A stretch of DNA of 64,000 nt from Enterobacter sp. 638. Its GTDB lineage: Bacteria > Pseudomonadota > Gammaproteobacteria > Enterobacterales > Enterobacteriaceae. The translations under genes and the position numbers were made by a program. Shown one piece after another: positions 50,219 through 64,000 of the stretch; position 1 is the first letter of the stretch, and each line of letters begins with the position of its first letter. Where the stretch lies: assembly GCF_000016325.1 (NCBI RefSeq), contig NC_009436.1:4216001-4280000 (forward strand). Direction: 5' to 3'. Under the pieces are notes generated by a model. It did not search any database and was not told the origin of the DNA. It worked only from the letters and a program-made list of their open reading frames with translations.

Positions 50219-50721
50219 GTGGCGATCCTTTCCAGCAGGGAATTCAGGGGCTGATTTTTTTCAGCGGTGGGCTTCGGGGTGTTCGTCGCAGGAGCGAACA
50301 GACGCGAGAAATTCACCTCAGCCGGAGCAGGCGCAGGCATAACGGCACGAGTCGAATCAGGTGCAGGTGCAGGTGCAGGTGCAGGTGCAGCAGAGACAGT
50401 GTCAAGCGTAACGGCAAGCTGTTCGGCAACGTCATGTAATATCGAAGGGGCATCATGAGACACCGTCTCAATCACAACCCTATCGGGCACGAAGGCAGCA
50501 TCCGTCAGCGCAAATGCCTCTGGAGTGACAGGTTGAGGAACGGATAAAGAGACGTGTCCTCCGGCGGCAAGGGCATTTGTTTCCGTTGCAGGAAGAAGTT
50601 GATTAAGAATGGCCCAACTTCCTTGCTCGCTCACCTGATTTTGTCCGGAGAAGTCTTTAAAATCGAGCGCCTGATTGCGCGTTTTGTCCTTAAATCGCTG
50701 CAAATCATCATAATGATTCAT
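50209..50721 (-). CDS. bcsO: Proline-rich cellulose biosynthesis protein BcsO
   Basis: This 170-residue protein is placed at the head of the type I operon, as BcsO is in other bacteria. It has an N-terminal [14 protein letters not shown] helix with LDFKDFS at residues 19-25, a middle part with Ala-Pro repeats (encoded by a 6-bp tandem repeat), and a C-terminal FSRLF-containing segment ending in a predicted helix ([11 protein letters not shown]). No signal peptide or membrane segment is seen. Function is unknown. The start could also be the ATG at 50733 (four residues longer); neither has a strong ribosome-binding site. Confidence 0.85.
   Translation of the reverse strand: MNHYDDLQRFKDKTRNQALDFKDFSGQNQVSEQGSWAILNQLLPATETNALAAGGHVSLSVPQPVTPEAFALTDAAFVPDRVVIETVSHDAPSILHDVAEQLAVTLDTVSAAPAPAPAPAPDSTRAVMPAPAPAEVNFSRLFAPATNTPKPTAEKNQPLNSLLERIATCR
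50361..50390. repeat. Five perfect GTGCAG hexamers inside bcsO
   Basis: Five uninterrupted 6-bp units (plus partial flanking units) encode an (Ala-Pro)n tract. Slippage would add or remove Ala-Pro pairs without changing frame. Confidence 0.92.
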
Positions 50722-50733
50722 AGTTATACTCAT

Positions 50734-51224
50734 GATTTACAAATAAATAATGTACACACCACAGTTTGACTCACGTGGTCATTTACGATCGACAGACGAG
50801 TTTTATTCAGGTGTAGGTATACAGTTACGTTGCAGAGTTAACTGAACGCTTATTATGGGCATGCTTAAATTATGGTTTTAATGCCGGATTGTTTATTTAC
50901 GACTTAACAGTAAACATCGACTCGACACATGCTAACTGTTTTTGATCGAAAAAAACACGGTGCGTTTATTGGCTTAACTAAAATAAATTCATGGGGTTAT
51001 ATTTTATAAAAAACTCACAAATCCAGATTTAAATAGTGATTTAAAATGATTTGTTAGATTTAATATCTACTTACGGCGATCATTGATTTAATAAAAAGTT
51101 ACCCTGTGAAATATTTAGAAATACTTTTTCGCCGTTAGTTTTTACCGATTTTCGTTAACTCCTTATTCTTACTAATATTCTTTCCAGGCCTACTACTTTA
51201 GGGGGGCTTAATATACGCGCACGC
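50734..51224. promoter_or_regulatory. AT-rich region upstream of the type I bcs operon
   Basis: This gene-free stretch of about 490 bp is far more AT-rich than its neighbours, with several A/T tracts, especially 50940-51180. It must hold the bcsO promoter. Such composition suits H-NS silencing or a recent insertion boundary. It is also where the gene order changes from 79-min to 90-min E. coli genes. Only very short open frames occur in it. Confidence 0.65.
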
Positions 51225-51249
51225 AAAAAAAAGGGAGCCAGTGGCTCCC
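51225..51249 (-). terminator. Intrinsic terminator of murB-birA
   Basis: On the minus strand, stem GGGAGCC / GGCTCCC followed by eight T, starting within 10 bp of the birA stop. Confidence 0.95.
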
Positions 51250-51254
51250 TCTGG

Positions 51255-52217
51255 TTATTCTGCGCTTCGCAGTGAAATTTCGCCACCAACCCACGGCTTC
51301 ACAATACCTTCCTGTTCGAGCAGGAGAGCACCTTGAGCATTGATACCACGTGAGGTGCCAAAGATTTCCTTATCACCAATAATCAGTTTCACCGGGCGGT
51401 TGATAAAATTATCTAGTTTTTCCCAACGACTCAGGAACGGTGACAGCCCGTCTTGCTCAAAGAGGGTTAACGCCTCACGTAATTCTTTAATAAGGCGAAC
51501 AGCGAGGGTATTACGATCAATAGTTACGCCCGCTTCCTGCAGCGTGATCCAGCCCTGATTGACCACATCCGTCTGCACGTTGCGCATGACCATATTAAGA
51601 CCCGCACCGATCACGATCTGCGCAGCATCCCCGGTTTTCCCCGTCATTTCGACCAAAATACCTGCAAGTTTCCGATCGTTCAGATAGAGGTCGTTAGGCC
51701 ATTTTACGCGGACTTTATCAGCGCCCAAGTCGTGAAGCACTTCGGCAATCACAATACCGATCACCAGACTTAAACCGATGGCGGCAGCCGGACCTTGCTC
51801 AAGACGCCAGAACATTGAGAGATAGAGATTTGCGCCAAACGGTGAGAACCACTTGCGCCCTCGACGTCCCCGACCGGCCTGCTGGTACTCAGCAACGCAG
51901 CTGTCACCAGAGTTCAGTTCATTGATACGTTCTAGTAAATACTGATTTGTGGAATCAATAACGGGCAGAACGGTCACTTTTCCCTGCTTCAACTGGCTGC
52001 GAATGACGTCCTCATCCAGTAGCTGAATAGGTTCCGGCAAGCTATAGCCTTTTCCGGGTACCGTGAAAACATCAACGCCCCAGTCGCGCAGGGTCTGAAT
52101 GTGTTTATTGATCGCCGCACGACTCATGCCCAGGCGCTCGCCCAGTTGCTCGCCCGAGTGAAATTCACCATCAGCAAGAATGTTGATCAGCGTTAATGGA
52201 ACGGTATTATCTCTCAC
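51255..52217 (-). CDS. birA: Biotin ligase and biotin operon repressor BirA
   Basis: This 320-residue bifunctional protein has an N-terminal winged helix ([21 protein letters not shown], about residues 18-38) that binds the bio operator, a central biotin-AMP synthase domain with GRGRRGRKW and KWPNDLY motifs, and a C-terminal SH3-like domain. It biotinylates the acetyl-CoA carboxylase carrier. The start is GTG, overlapping the murB stop by 4 bp. In E. coli coaA lies next to birA; here the type I bcs region does. Confidence 0.97.
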   Translation of the reverse strand: MRDNTVPLTLINILADGEFHSGEQLGERLGMSRAAINKHIQTLRDWGVDVFTVPGKGYSLPEPIQLLDEDVIRSQLKQGKVTVLPVIDSTNQYLLERINELNSGDSCVAEYQQAGRGRRGRKWFSPFGANLYLSMFWRLEQGPAAAIGLSLVIGIVIAEVLHDLGADKVRVKWPNDLYLNDRKLAGILVEMTGKTGDAAQIVIGAGLNMVMRNVQTDVVNQGWITLQEAGVTIDRNTLAVRLIKELREALTLFEQDGLSPFLSRWEKLDNFINRPVKLIIGDKEIFGTSRGINAQGALLLEQEGIVKPWVGGEISLRSAE

Positions 52218-53242
52218 GCAATCGTCTCCACGGCATTCACTTCACCAGTACGCCCGATAAAACGGACCTCTGGCTCAAGCCAAACCCCGAATTTATCGCC
52301 AACGCATTGGCGAACATAATGGGCCAAAGCAACGACATCTTCGCTGGTCGCATTATTTTCATTGATCAGTACCAGCGCTTGCTGGCGATGGAGCGCAGCA
52401 CCACCTTTTACTAAACCTTTGAGCTGACATTGATCGATTAGCCAGCCAGCGGCGAGCTTCACGTATCCATCTGCTTGCGGATAATGCGGCGCGTTAGGCC
52501 ATTCAGCGAGTAATTTTTCTGCCGTTTCGGAGCTGATAACAGGGTTTTTAAAGAAACTACCGGCATTTCCATTCACTTTGGGATCGGGAAGTTTCGTCAT
52601 TCGCATATGACATACCGCGTCGAAAACTTCACGTGCAGTGACTTTTAGCGGATCGAGACGGGTTAAATCACCGTAAGTTAATACCGGCTGCCAACGTTTT
52701 GCGAGGCGCAAACCCACGGACACGATGACATAACGATCCTGATATTCGTGTTTGAAAATACTGTCCCGGTAACCAAAGCGGCACTGTTCCGCAGTCAGGC
52801 GACTCGTTTTGCCTGTCGCCAGTTCGATGCAGTCGACATAGTCACAAACATGTTTAAGTTCAATGCCATAAGCACCGATGTTCTGAATGGGGGATGAGCC
52901 GACACAACCCGGGATCAGCGCCAGATTTTCCAGGCCAGCCATCCCATTTCCAAGCGTGAATTGCACCAGTTTATGCCAGTTTTCGCCCGCGCCTACATGC
53001 AGGTGCCAGCTATCATCCGTTTCACTAACCTCAACGCCCATAATGCGGTTAATAATGACTGTACCGGCAAAATCTTCAAGAAAGAGGACGTTACTTCCCT
53101 CACCGAGAATCAGAACGGGTTGATGATTTTCAGTCGCCGTGTTCCACGCATCAAGAAGTTGATGAGTATTGTCGGCACGTACGATGTTATCGGCAATTCG
53201 TTGAATACCAAAGGTATTCCAGGGCTTAAGGTTATGGTTCAT
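52214..53242 (-). CDS. murB: UDP-N-acetylenolpyruvoylglucosamine reductase MurB
   Basis: This FAD enzyme of 342 residues makes UDP-MurNAc using NADPH in cytoplasmic peptidoglycan precursor synthesis. It is the single-domain type I form as in E. coli, with FAD-binding [13 protein letters not shown] and [17 protein letters not shown] and the catalytic serine region NAGSFFKNP. It is coupled to birA by a 4-bp overlap and lies downstream of 5S rRNA, as at rrnB of E. coli. Confidence 0.98.
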   Translation of the reverse strand: MNHNLKPWNTFGIQRIADNIVRADNTHQLLDAWNTATENHQPVLILGEGSNVLFLEDFAGTVIINRIMGVEVSETDDSWHLHVGAGENWHKLVQFTLGNGMAGLENLALIPGCVGSSPIQNIGAYGIELKHVCDYVDCIELATGKTSRLTAEQCRFGYRDSIFKHEYQDRYVIVSVGLRLAKRWQPVLTYGDLTRLDPLKVTAREVFDAVCHMRMTKLPDPKVNGNAGSFFKNPVISSETAEKLLAEWPNAPHYPQADGYVKLAAGWLIDQCQLKGLVKGGAALHRQQALVLINENNATSEDVVALAHYVRQCVGDKFGVWLEPEVRFIGRTGEVNAVETIA

Positions 53243-53347
53243 AGACGCTATCCTGATGCAATTTCTGCGATAGTTTACCGTATATGTGAGTCGATAGGGG
53301 ATTAGTTTGACAGGAGGGAGTCTGCGATCTTACACAAAAACAAAAGC

Positions 53348-53377
53348 AAAAAACCCCGGACCTTTCGGACCGGGGTT
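53348..53377 (-). terminator. rRNA operon terminator
   Basis: On the minus strand, AACCCCGGTCC / GGACCGGGGTT stem with a GAAA-type loop followed by TTTTTTGC, 12 bp after 5S, as at other enterobacterial rrn operons. Confidence 0.95.
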
Positions 53378-53388
53378 CTTCTTTATTG

Positions 53389-53508
53389 ATGCCTGGCAGT
53401 TCCCTACTCTCACATGGGGAGACCCCACACTACCATCGGCGCTACGGCGTTTCACTTCTGAGTTCGGCATGGGGTCAGGTGGGACCACCGCGCTAAAGCC
53501 GCCAGGCA
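53389..53508 (-). rRNA. rrf: 5S ribosomal RNA
   Basis: This is a 120-nt gene starting TGCCTGGCGG and ending CTGCCAGGCAT, with the conserved CCCATGCCGAACTCAG loop. It differs from E. coli 5S at only a few bases, such as the GGCTTTAGCG helix. Confidence 0.97.
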
Positions 53509-53601
53509 AATTCTGTTATCAACATGCATCTCTGCACATCAATTAATCTGTTATCAAGCTGAATATCGTGTCTCTTTCCGCCAAAACAGCTTCGGCGTTG
53601 T

Positions 53602-56511
<2,910 letters not shown>

Positions 56512-56719
56512 TCACAACCCGAAGATGTTTCGTAAAACACCCGCAGTGTTGCGAAAATTTGAGAGACTCGAACACACCGCTCATCTGCTCTTATTACGGA
56601 GAGCAGACACAGTGTGTCGTTTCAATTTTCAGCTTGATCCAGATTTTTAAAGAGCAAAACTTCGCAGCGCACCTTTTCAGGTACACTCTGAAGTTTTCTT
56701 ATTTTCAGCAGTAAAAGGA

Positions 56720-56795
56720 TGGTGGAGCTATGCGGGATCGAACCGCAGACCTCCTGCGTGCAAGGCAGGCGCTCTCCCAGCTGAGCTATAACCCC
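56720..56795 (-). tRNA. tRNA-Ala (TGC)
   Basis: This 76-nt gene in the 16S-23S spacer starts GGGGTTATAGCTCAGCTGGG and has the anticodon TGC between CTT and ACG. The encoded 3' end is CCA. It is processed from the rRNA transcript. Confidence 0.97.
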
Positions 56796-56903
56796 ATCGT
56801 AAAGACTAATCTCTGTACCGCAATTCGATTCCGGTCAAGGCGTGGTGACACAAAACATACTGAGGTATGTGAGCGTCACTGCAACGCAGAGCGGTAGCGA
56901 ATT

Positions 56904-56980
<77 letters not shown>

Positions 56981-57051
56981 GCAGAGATTCTTTTACTGCT
57001 TATTTTTCATCAGACAATCTGTGTGGACACTACAAAGGCAGGTTCTTTAGG

Positions 57052-58591
<1,540 letters not shown>

Positions 58592-58724
58592 AAGTTTGAT
58601 GCTCGTGAATTAAACTTCGTAATGAATTACGTATGTTCACTCAGAGACTTTGGTATTCATTTAGCGTCTTGCGACGTTTAGAATCCATGTCACTTTGAGT
58701 GCCCACACAGATTGTCTGATAAAT

Positions 58725-58736
58725 TGTTAAAGAGCA
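58725..58736 (-). promoter_or_regulatory. rrn leader boxA antitermination site
   Basis: TGCTCTTTAACA on the minus strand between P2 and 16S matches boxA exactly. A related TGCTCTTTAAAAATCT lies in the 16S-23S spacer (56641-56656). Confidence 0.9.
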
Positions 58737-58774
58737 GTGCAACGCGGCTTTCGCTCACCGTTGCGAGGTCCCGT

Positions 58775-58802
58775 ATAATACGTTTTCCTCATTCAGAGTC
58801 AA
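58775..58802 (-). promoter_or_regulatory. rrn promoter P2
   Basis: TTGACT (58797-58802), 16-bp spacing, TATTAT (58775-58780) on the minus strand, in the leader of the rRNA operon as in E. coli. Confidence 0.88.
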
Positions 58803-58894
58803 GCGTTTATTTTCGCTTTTCTCTGCCGGCGTTCATCGCTGAACCCCGCTGACCCGGCGGCTTGTGTTCCGTTGTTCCGTGTCAGTGGAGGCGC

Positions 58895-58922
58895 ATTATA
58901 GGGAGTTATTCTGAGGTGACAA
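58895..58922 (-). promoter_or_regulatory. rrn promoter P1
   Basis: TTGTCA (58917-58922), 16-bp spacing, TATAAT (58895-58900), then a GC-rich GCGCC discriminator, as needed for stringent control. An A/T-rich UP-like element runs upstream into the hemG 3' end. Together with P2 and boxA this explains the gene-free stretch 58592-58974. Confidence 0.95.
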
Positions 58923-58974
58923 GCATAAATTTCAAAAAAGTTTTCGTTCGCTTATTTTTCAAACTTTACGTTTA

Positions 58975-59517
58975 TTAAACCCGCGCATTGGCCGTTAATT
59001 GTGCGATATCCCGCGCAAAACTGGCAACCTGCTGCCAGTCGGTATAGACCACTTCTTTACTTGTATCGGTTTCCCCACCCGTCATCTTCATAATTAAACG
59101 AATCATAAAGCGGTCAAGCCAGCGATAACGAGGGTAACGCAGCGCGCCAGCAAACACGGCGCACTGCGTTGGTTGCCACGGAGAGCTCAGCAGGAACTTG
59201 CGCGTATAGCTGTTCGTCTGTGGCGTACGCTTCTCTGCTTTACGCGCTACAAGGTTCACAGAATAGAAAGCGCTCGGCAGCGCATTCAGCGTGACGGCAT
59301 GTTTCTTCACGAAGCGAGCCACCGCTGGATGAAAATGTCCGTACCGAATCGACGCGCCGATCACCACACGGTCGTAGTCCTGCCACACAATCTCTTCCGT
59401 ACGATTCAGATTCACTACGTCGGCATAAACGCCCTGCTCTTTTAATTCAGAGGCCAGATAAGAAGCAATCTCGCGCGTCTGCCCGTCTCGTGTGGAGAAT
59501 AGTATTAATGTCTTCAC
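58975..59517 (-). CDS. hemG: Menaquinone-dependent protoporphyrinogen IX dehydrogenase HemG
   Basis: This flavodoxin-like FMN protein of 180 residues oxidises protoporphyrinogen IX to protoporphyrin IX in haem synthesis, passing electrons to quinones at the inner membrane. The FMN-binding [11 protein letters not shown] loop is at residues 8-18. GTG 59517 with AAGGAAG upstream gives the family start MKTLILFS. It is last in the pepQ-yigZ-trkH-hemG series and immediately upstream of the rRNA promoters, exactly as at E. coli rrnA. Confidence 0.96.
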   Translation of the reverse strand: MKTLILFSTRDGQTREIASYLASELKEQGVYADVVNLNRTEEIVWQDYDRVVIGASIRYGHFHPAVARFVKKHAVTLNALPSAFYSVNLVARKAEKRTPQTNSYTRKFLLSSPWQPTQCAVFAGALRYPRYRWLDRFMIRLIMKMTGGETDTSKEVVYTDWQQVASFARDIAQLTANARV

Positions 59518-59528
59518 CAAATACTTCC

Positions 59529-60980
59529 TTAATCGCGCCAGAATGTTGGGGTGAACAGCACCAGCAGCGTAAAGACCTCAAGACGGCCAAAAAGCATATT
59601 GGCAATCAAGATCCATTTTGCCACCGGATTCATGCTGGCAAAGTTGTCCGCTACCACGCCAAGCCCTGGCCCGAGGTTATTGAGCGTTGCCACGACAGAA
59701 GCAAACGCCGAGAAATCATCAACGCCCGTCGCAATAATGGCCAGCATGCTGACGATAAAGACCAGCGCGTAAGCAGAGAAGAAACCCCATACCGCTTCGA
59801 GGATACGTTCCGGTAACGCGCGGTTACCGAGCTTAATACTGTATACCGCATTCGGATGCACCAGTCGTTTCAGCTCACGGTTCCCCTGTTTAAACAGCAG
59901 AAGGATACGAATCACCTTCAACCCCCCGCCCGTGGATCCCGCACACCCGCCTATAAAAGCAGAGCATAAAAGCAAGACCGGCAAGAACAGCGGCCAACGG
60001 GAAATACTGTCCGTCGTGAACCCCGCGGTGGTCGCCATCGACACAACCTGGAAGAACGCCTGGTTGACGGTGGTGACGGCCGAGCTGTAAACATCGTGGA
60101 GCCATAAGACCGATGTACAAATCACCACCAGCGTTAGCTGCACCCCAATAAACATCCTGAATTCCGGATCGCGCCAGTACACCTTCAAGCTACGTCCACT
60201 TAATAAAGAGAAGTGGAGACCGTAGTTACAGCCGGAGATCAGTAAGAAGACAGCAATAATGGTGTTGATGGTCGGACTGTCGAAATACCCCACGCTGGCG
60301 TCGTGCGTAGAGAATCCGCCAATCGCAATCGTCGAGAAGCTGTGTCCAATCGCATCAAACGCAGGCATTCCGGCAAACCACAGGGCTAGCGCGCAGGCAA
60401 CGGTCAGCAACACATAGATGAACCAGAGGGTTTTGGCCGTCTCGGCGATACGCGGGCGCATCTTATTATCTTTAAGCGGCCCGGGCATTTCCGCGCGATA
60501 GAGCTGCATCCCCCCGACACCCAGAATAGGCAGAATCGCAACGGCTAACACGATGATCCCCATACCGCCGAACCACTGCAGCATCTGACGATAAAAGAGA
60601 ATCGCATGCGGTAACGAATCTAACCCCACCAGCGTCGTCGCGCCCGTGGTCGTCAACCCGGAAAAGGATTCAAAGAAGGCATCGGTGACCGTCAGATTCG
60701 GCTGTTCAGCAAAGATAAACGGCAGCGCCCCCACGCTTCCCAGCACGGTCCAGAACAGAACCACGATCAGGAAGCCTTCACGGGATTTCAATTCGCCCTT
60801 TTCACGACGGTTTGGCCACCACAGCATTGAGCCAATCACCAGCGCAGCAAAGAAGGTTTGTGTGAACGCCCGCCCCGCGCCGTCCCGATAGATAAGCGCC
60901 ACCAGTCCAGGGAGAATCATTGTCCCGGAGAAGAGGATAACTAGCAGTCCAACGATTCGGGTTATGGCACGAAAATGCAT
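59529..60980 (-). CDS. trkH: Potassium uptake channel subunit TrkH
   Basis: This 483-residue inner-membrane protein imports K+ together with the TrkA regulatory ring. It is built of four M1-P-M2 repeats with pore-loop glycines (for example [29 protein letters not shown] and NNLGPGLG). Length equals E. coli TrkH. The gene is 40 bp after yigZ and 11 bp before hemG. Confidence 0.97.
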   Translation of the reverse strand: MHFRAITRIVGLLVILFSGTMILPGLVALIYRDGAGRAFTQTFFAALVIGSMLWWPNRREKGELKSREGFLIVVLFWTVLGSVGALPFIFAEQPNLTVTDAFFESFSGLTTTGATTLVGLDSLPHAILFYRQMLQWFGGMGIIVLAVAILPILGVGGMQLYRAEMPGPLKDNKMRPRIAETAKTLWFIYVLLTVACALALWFAGMPAFDAIGHSFSTIAIGGFSTHDASVGYFDSPTINTIIAVFLLISGCNYGLHFSLLSGRSLKVYWRDPEFRMFIGVQLTLVVICTSVLWLHDVYSSAVTTVNQAFFQVVSMATTAGFTTDSISRWPLFLPVLLLCSAFIGGCAGSTGGGLKVIRILLLFKQGNRELKRLVHPNAVYSIKLGNRALPERILEAVWGFFSAYALVFIVSMLAIIATGVDDFSAFASVVATLNNLGPGLGVVADNFASMNPVAKWILIANMLFGRLEVFTLLVLFTPTFWRD

Positions 60981-61020
60981 CTCTGCCGTTTCCTTTGGTA
61001 TTCAGAAAGTAAGGTGGGGA

Positions 61021-61635
61021 TTATTCTTCAATCGGCAGCAATTGCAACGCACCGCGACTAAAATCAGCCAGTTTTGCTGAAAAAGCCGAGTGCTCCGCAA
61101 GAGGAAGTGCCACACGTAATTGAACCGTCGCCTGGTAATCACTTTGCACAATCACGCCGTTAAATTGCTTAAGCAGCGTTTCGATGCCGGATAACTGAGC
61201 GTAATCACACAACAAAGTATATTCGGTTAATGGCGTTTTGCGGAGGGTGTTAAGTTGATTAAGCGCCTGCTGGACACCGCCACCATAGGCCTTAACTAGC
61301 CCACCGGTCCCTAATAATATGCCGCCGTAATAACGAACGACGACCGCGGTAATTTCACCGACGCCACTCCCCATCAGCTGAGAGAGCATCGGTTTACCGG
61401 CCGTTCCAGCAGGTTCACCATCATCAGAAAACCCCAGCTTTTGCGAATCGTTCGGTGCTCCAGCGACCCACGCCACGCAATGGTGGCGGGCATCGGGATG
61501 GTCTGCACGAACTGACTCAACAAACGCTTTCGCCGCCTCCACGCTGTCGGTGTGAGCCAACAGCGTGATAAAACGGCTTTTTTTGATCTCTTCAGAGAAG
61601 GTGACCGGCTCGGCCGGTATCAGCCAACTGTCCAT
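61021..61635 (-). CDS. yigZ: IMPACT-family protein YigZ
   Basis: This 204-residue protein is of the YigZ/IMPACT family, with an N-terminal UPF0029 domain (HHCVAWVAG, DDGEPAGTAGKPML, VVRYYGGILLGTGGL) and a C-terminal ferredoxin-like domain. The eukaryotic homologue blocks GCN2 activation; the bacterial role is unclear, though a ribosome- or nucleotide-related task has been suggested. ATG 61635 overlaps the pepQ stop by 1 bp; a GTG one codon earlier is possible. Confidence 0.94.
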   Translation of the reverse strand: MDSWLIPAEPVTFSEEIKKSRFITLLAHTDSVEAAKAFVESVRADHPDARHHCVAWVAGAPNDSQKLGFSDDGEPAGTAGKPMLSQLMGSGVGEITAVVVRYYGGILLGTGGLVKAYGGGVQQALNQLNTLRKTPLTEYTLLCDYAQLSGIETLLKQFNGVIVQSDYQATVQLRVALPLAEHSAFSAKLADFSRGALQLLPIEE

Positions 61636-62966
61636 CACGCCAGCTTCTGATCTCGCGTCATGTTTTCGATATTGTTCTCGTGAACCACCACGTTATCTTC
61701 AATACGAATGCCACCAAACGGTTTCAGCGCATCAATTTTCTGCCAGTTGAAGTGCTTGCTGAACTGGCCTTCACGCCATGGATTCAGCAGAGAATCAATA
61801 AAGTAGATGCCTGGCTCAATGGTCAACACCATGCGCGGTTCCAGTACGCGAGTGCAACGCAGGTACGGATATTTAGACGGTGCCGCCAGATGCGTTCCCG
61901 TATCATCCTGCATAAAACCGGCCACATCATGAACCTGCAGACCCAGCGGATGACCAATACCGTGCGGCATAAAAGGCCCGGTGAGATCGTTTTCGACCAT
62001 CGCCTCTTCGCTCATATCCGTCACAATCTGATGCTTACGCAGCAGCTTAGCGATGCGCTGATGGAACTGAATATGATAGTCAACATAGCTCGTGCCCGCT
62101 TTCATGGTGCTGATAAGCGCCAGCTGTTCGTCGTTCACGTCTTTAATCAGATGCGCAAAATCGGTATCGCTGTTTGCGGCCCAGGTACGCGTCAGATCCG
62201 CCGCGTAACCGTTGTACTCAGCACCCGCATCCAGCAGGAAACTGCGAATTTCCGAAGGCGCGCGGTGATCCAGTTTGGTGTAGTGTAGAACGGAGGCGTG
62301 CTCGTTCAGCGCCACAATATTCCCGTAAGGCACATCGGTATCACGATGACCCGTCGCCGTCAGGTAAGCCTGATTAATATCGAACTCGCTCATGCCGGAC
62401 AGGAACGCTTCGTGCGCCGCCTGATGACCATTCACGGCGGTTTTCTGCGCTTCGCGCATGCAGGACAGTTCATAGTCGGTCTTATAAGCGCGGTAGTAAT
62501 GCAGATAATCGATCACGCCTTTCGGGTTGATTTTGTCTGCCGGAATATCCAGACCCAACGCGCGCTCAGGAACCGGACCGATGTAGGCGATGTTGCCACG
62601 TGCAGCAGGTAACTGGCTGCCAATACCGTCCGCTTTCGGCAGCGCGATCACATCCACTTCTTCCGTCCAGAACGTCGTCGGCAACGGTTCAACGTTGTGC
62701 CAGTAATCGACCGGCAAGTAGAACCACAGTTTCGGTTTGTTCACGCCATCAACCAGCAACCAGCAGTTTGGAACCTGCGTTACCGGAACCCAGGCTTTGA
62801 ACTGTGGGTTAACCTTGAACGGATAAGCATGGTCATCGAGGAAGACATTCAACAGCTCACCGGAGTGGATAAGCAGCGCATCGAGTTTAAAACGAGTCAG
62901 TACGTCGCGGGTACGTTCTTGCAACGTAACAATATGATTTTTATAAAGTGCTGCCAGTGAGTCCAT
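61635..62966 (-). CDS. pepQ: Xaa-Pro dipeptidase PepQ
   Basis: This M24B dimanganese dipeptidase of 443 residues cleaves X-Pro dipeptides in the cytoplasm. Metal-binding motifs are [19 protein letters not shown] (two Asp), [13 protein letters not shown] (His), TIEPGIYF (Glu) and RIEDN (Glu). I use the second of two adjacent ATGs because AAGGA is better spaced to it and it matches the E. coli start. It is divergent from fadB. Confidence 0.97.
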   Translation of the reverse strand: MDSLAALYKNHIVTLQERTRDVLTRFKLDALLIHSGELLNVFLDDHAYPFKVNPQFKAWVPVTQVPNCWLLVDGVNKPKLWFYLPVDYWHNVEPLPTTFWTEEVDVIALPKADGIGSQLPAARGNIAYIGPVPERALGLDIPADKINPKGVIDYLHYYRAYKTDYELSCMREAQKTAVNGHQAAHEAFLSGMSEFDINQAYLTATGHRDTDVPYGNIVALNEHASVLHYTKLDHRAPSEIRSFLLDAGAEYNGYAADLTRTWAANSDTDFAHLIKDVNDEQLALISTMKAGTSYVDYHIQFHQRIAKLLRKHQIVTDMSEEAMVENDLTGPFMPHGIGHPLGLQVHDVAGFMQDDTGTHLAAPSKYPYLRCTRVLEPRMVLTIEPGIYFIDSLLNPWREGQFSKHFNWQKIDALKPFGGIRIEDNVVVHENNIENMTRDQKLA

Positions 62967-63111
62967 CATTATTCCTTTCGTCTTTGACCTCAAGTATCCG
63001 CATATTAGCACACCTGGCTATACCTGCGTCATTTCGACCGAGCGTGATCGGCGCAGCAATTTCTTAAAGAGTAATTTGCATTTCTTTAACATAAATCCCA
63101 CACTCCGTCTC

Positions 63112-63128
63112 ATCTGGTATGACCAGAT
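63112..63128 (+). promoter_or_regulatory. FadR operator in front of fadB
   Basis: The 17-bp palindrome ATCTGGTATGACCAGAT matches the fadBA FadR site of E. coli almost exactly. It lies 26 bp upstream of the fadB start, so fatty-acid repression through FadR is expected. Confidence 0.9.
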
Positions 63129-63154
63129 CCACTTGCTGGATTCAGGAGACTGAC

Positions 63155-64000
63155 ATGCTCTACAAAGGTGACACCCTATACGTGGACTGGCTGGAAGATG
63201 GCATCGCCGAACTGGTGTTTGATGCCCCCGGCTCAGTCAACAAGCTCGATACCGCGACCGTAGCCAGCCTTGGCCACGCGCTGGATGTACTCGAAAAACA
63301 ATCTGACCTCAAAGGTCTGCTGCTGCGTTCTGAAAAAGCCGCCTTTATCGTTGGTGCGGATATCACCGAATTCCTCTCTTTATTCCAGGTCCCGGAAGAA
63401 CAGCTCAGCCAATGGCTGCATTTTGCCAACAGCGTGTTTAATCGACTGGAAGATTTACCGGTCCCGACGATTTCGGCCGTTAACGGCTATGCGCTCGGCG
63501 GCGGCTGCGAATGCGTGCTGGCGACCGACTACCGTCTGGCAACGCCAGATCTGCGAATCGGCCTGCCGGAAACCAAACTGGGTATCATGCCGGGCTTTGG
63601 CGGCTCCGTTCGTATGCCGCGCATGTTGGGTGCCGATAGCGCACTGGAAATCATTGCCGCCGGTAAAGACGTCGGCGCGGATCAAGCGCTCAAAATCGGT
63701 CTGATCGACGGCATCGTGAAAGCCGAAAAACTGCGCGATGGCGCGATCAGCATTTTACGTCAGGCGATCAATGGCGATCTCGACTGGAAAGCTAAACGTC
63801 AGCGGAAGCTCGAGCCGCTGAAGCTCAGCAAAATCGAAGCGACCATGAGCTTTACCATTGCCAAAGGCATGGTGATGCAGACGGCGGGCAAACACTATCC
63901 GGCGCCAATTACCGCCGTGAAAACCATCGAAGCCGCTGCGCGCTTGGGTCGTGAAGAGGCACTCAAACTCGAAAACCAAAGTTTCGTCCCGCTGGCGCAC
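63155..64000 (+). CDS. fadB: Fatty acid oxidation complex alpha subunit FadB (5' part)
   Basis: The first 282 codons run off the window end (family length about 729). The enoyl-CoA hydratase domain is visible: the oxyanion-hole GADITEF and the catalytic [10 protein letters not shown] / [12 protein letters not shown] glutamates. The hydroxyacyl-CoA dehydrogenase domain lies beyond the window. AGGAG precedes ATG 63155, and a FadR operator lies upstream. Confidence 0.97.
   Translation, partial: MLYKGDTLYVDWLEDGIAELVFDAPGSVNKLDTATVASLGHALDVLEKQSDLKGLLLRSEKAAFIVGADITEFLSLFQVPEEQLSQWLHFANSVFNRLEDLPVPTISAVNGYALGGGCECVLATDYRLATPDLRIGLPETKLGIMPGFGGSVRMPRMLGADSALEIIAAGKDVGADQALKIGLIDGIVKAEKLRDGAISILRQAINGDLDWKAKRQRKLEPLKLSKIEATMSFTIAKGMVMQTAGKHYPAPITAVKTIEAAARLGREEALKLENQSFVPLAH

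Noticed and set aside
24906..50721. The second bcs operon as a recent local duplication or assembly duplication
   Set aside because: Gene content and order differ (BcsD and BcsO versus BcsR/E/F/G) and the shared proteins are clearly divergent.
50734..51224. c-di-GMP riboswitch or hidden small gene in front of bcsO
   Set aside because: I could not find a GEMM-like fold or an open frame longer than a few codons; the region is only AT-rich.

Overview
This window comes from the chromosome of an enterobacterium of the Enterobacter/Lelliottia/Leclercia type. Nearly every gene has a recognisable E. coli or Salmonella orthologue in the expected order. The 16S V3 stem and the V1 loop read on the minus strand look like Enterobacter rather than Klebsiella or Escherichia. 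A flagellar sigma-28 promoter in front of pdeH indicates a motile lineage. I do not assign a species.

Layout. (1) 1-24.8 kb matches the E. coli 79-min region: 3' part of uspA, a five-unit hairpin array, rsmJ, prlC, rlmJ, gor, treF, then a lineage-specific block (STY4199-family HEPN membrane protein, GNAT acetyltransferase, SDR reductase), then yhjC, yhjD, yhjE, yhjG, pdeH, kdgK, yhjJ, dctA and pdeK. The acid-fitness/arsenic genes between gor and treF, dtpB, yhjA and yhjB of E. coli are absent here. (2) 24.9-39.1 kb is the E. coli-type (type II) cellulose locus: bcsR-Q-A-B-Z-C leftward and bcsE-F-G rightward from a shared promoter region. (3) 39.6-50.7 kb is a second, complete type I cellulose operon, bcsO-Q-A-B-C-D-Z, leftward. 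(4) After an AT-rich gap of about 490 bp the window jumps to 90-min genes (birA, murB), a complete rRNA operon (16S-Ile-Ala-23S-5S, leftward), and then the 87-min genes hemG, trkH, yigZ, pepQ and the 5' part of fadB.

How it fits together. About 26 kb encodes two cellulose machines. Both BcsA subunits keep the glycosyltransferase and PilZ c-di-GMP-binding motifs. BcsE carries an RxGD c-di-GMP motif, and BcsG has the phosphoethanolamine-transferase serine. Two EAL phosphodiesterases (PdeH, PdeK) lie just upstream, so the block holds synthesis, signal sensing and signal removal.

The most notable non-gene structures are the five tandem terminator/palindrome units behind uspA, a roughly 400-bp composite intergenic repeat with an 18-bp inverted repeat in two oppositely oriented copies (14.9 and 39.2 kb), and a chimeric rRNA locus whose upstream flank is rrnA-like and downstream flank rrnB-like in E. 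coli terms. I found no phage, IS, CRISPR or transposase gene. I see no wholly new multi-gene system; the most open items are BcsO, the STY4199-family protein and the composite repeat.
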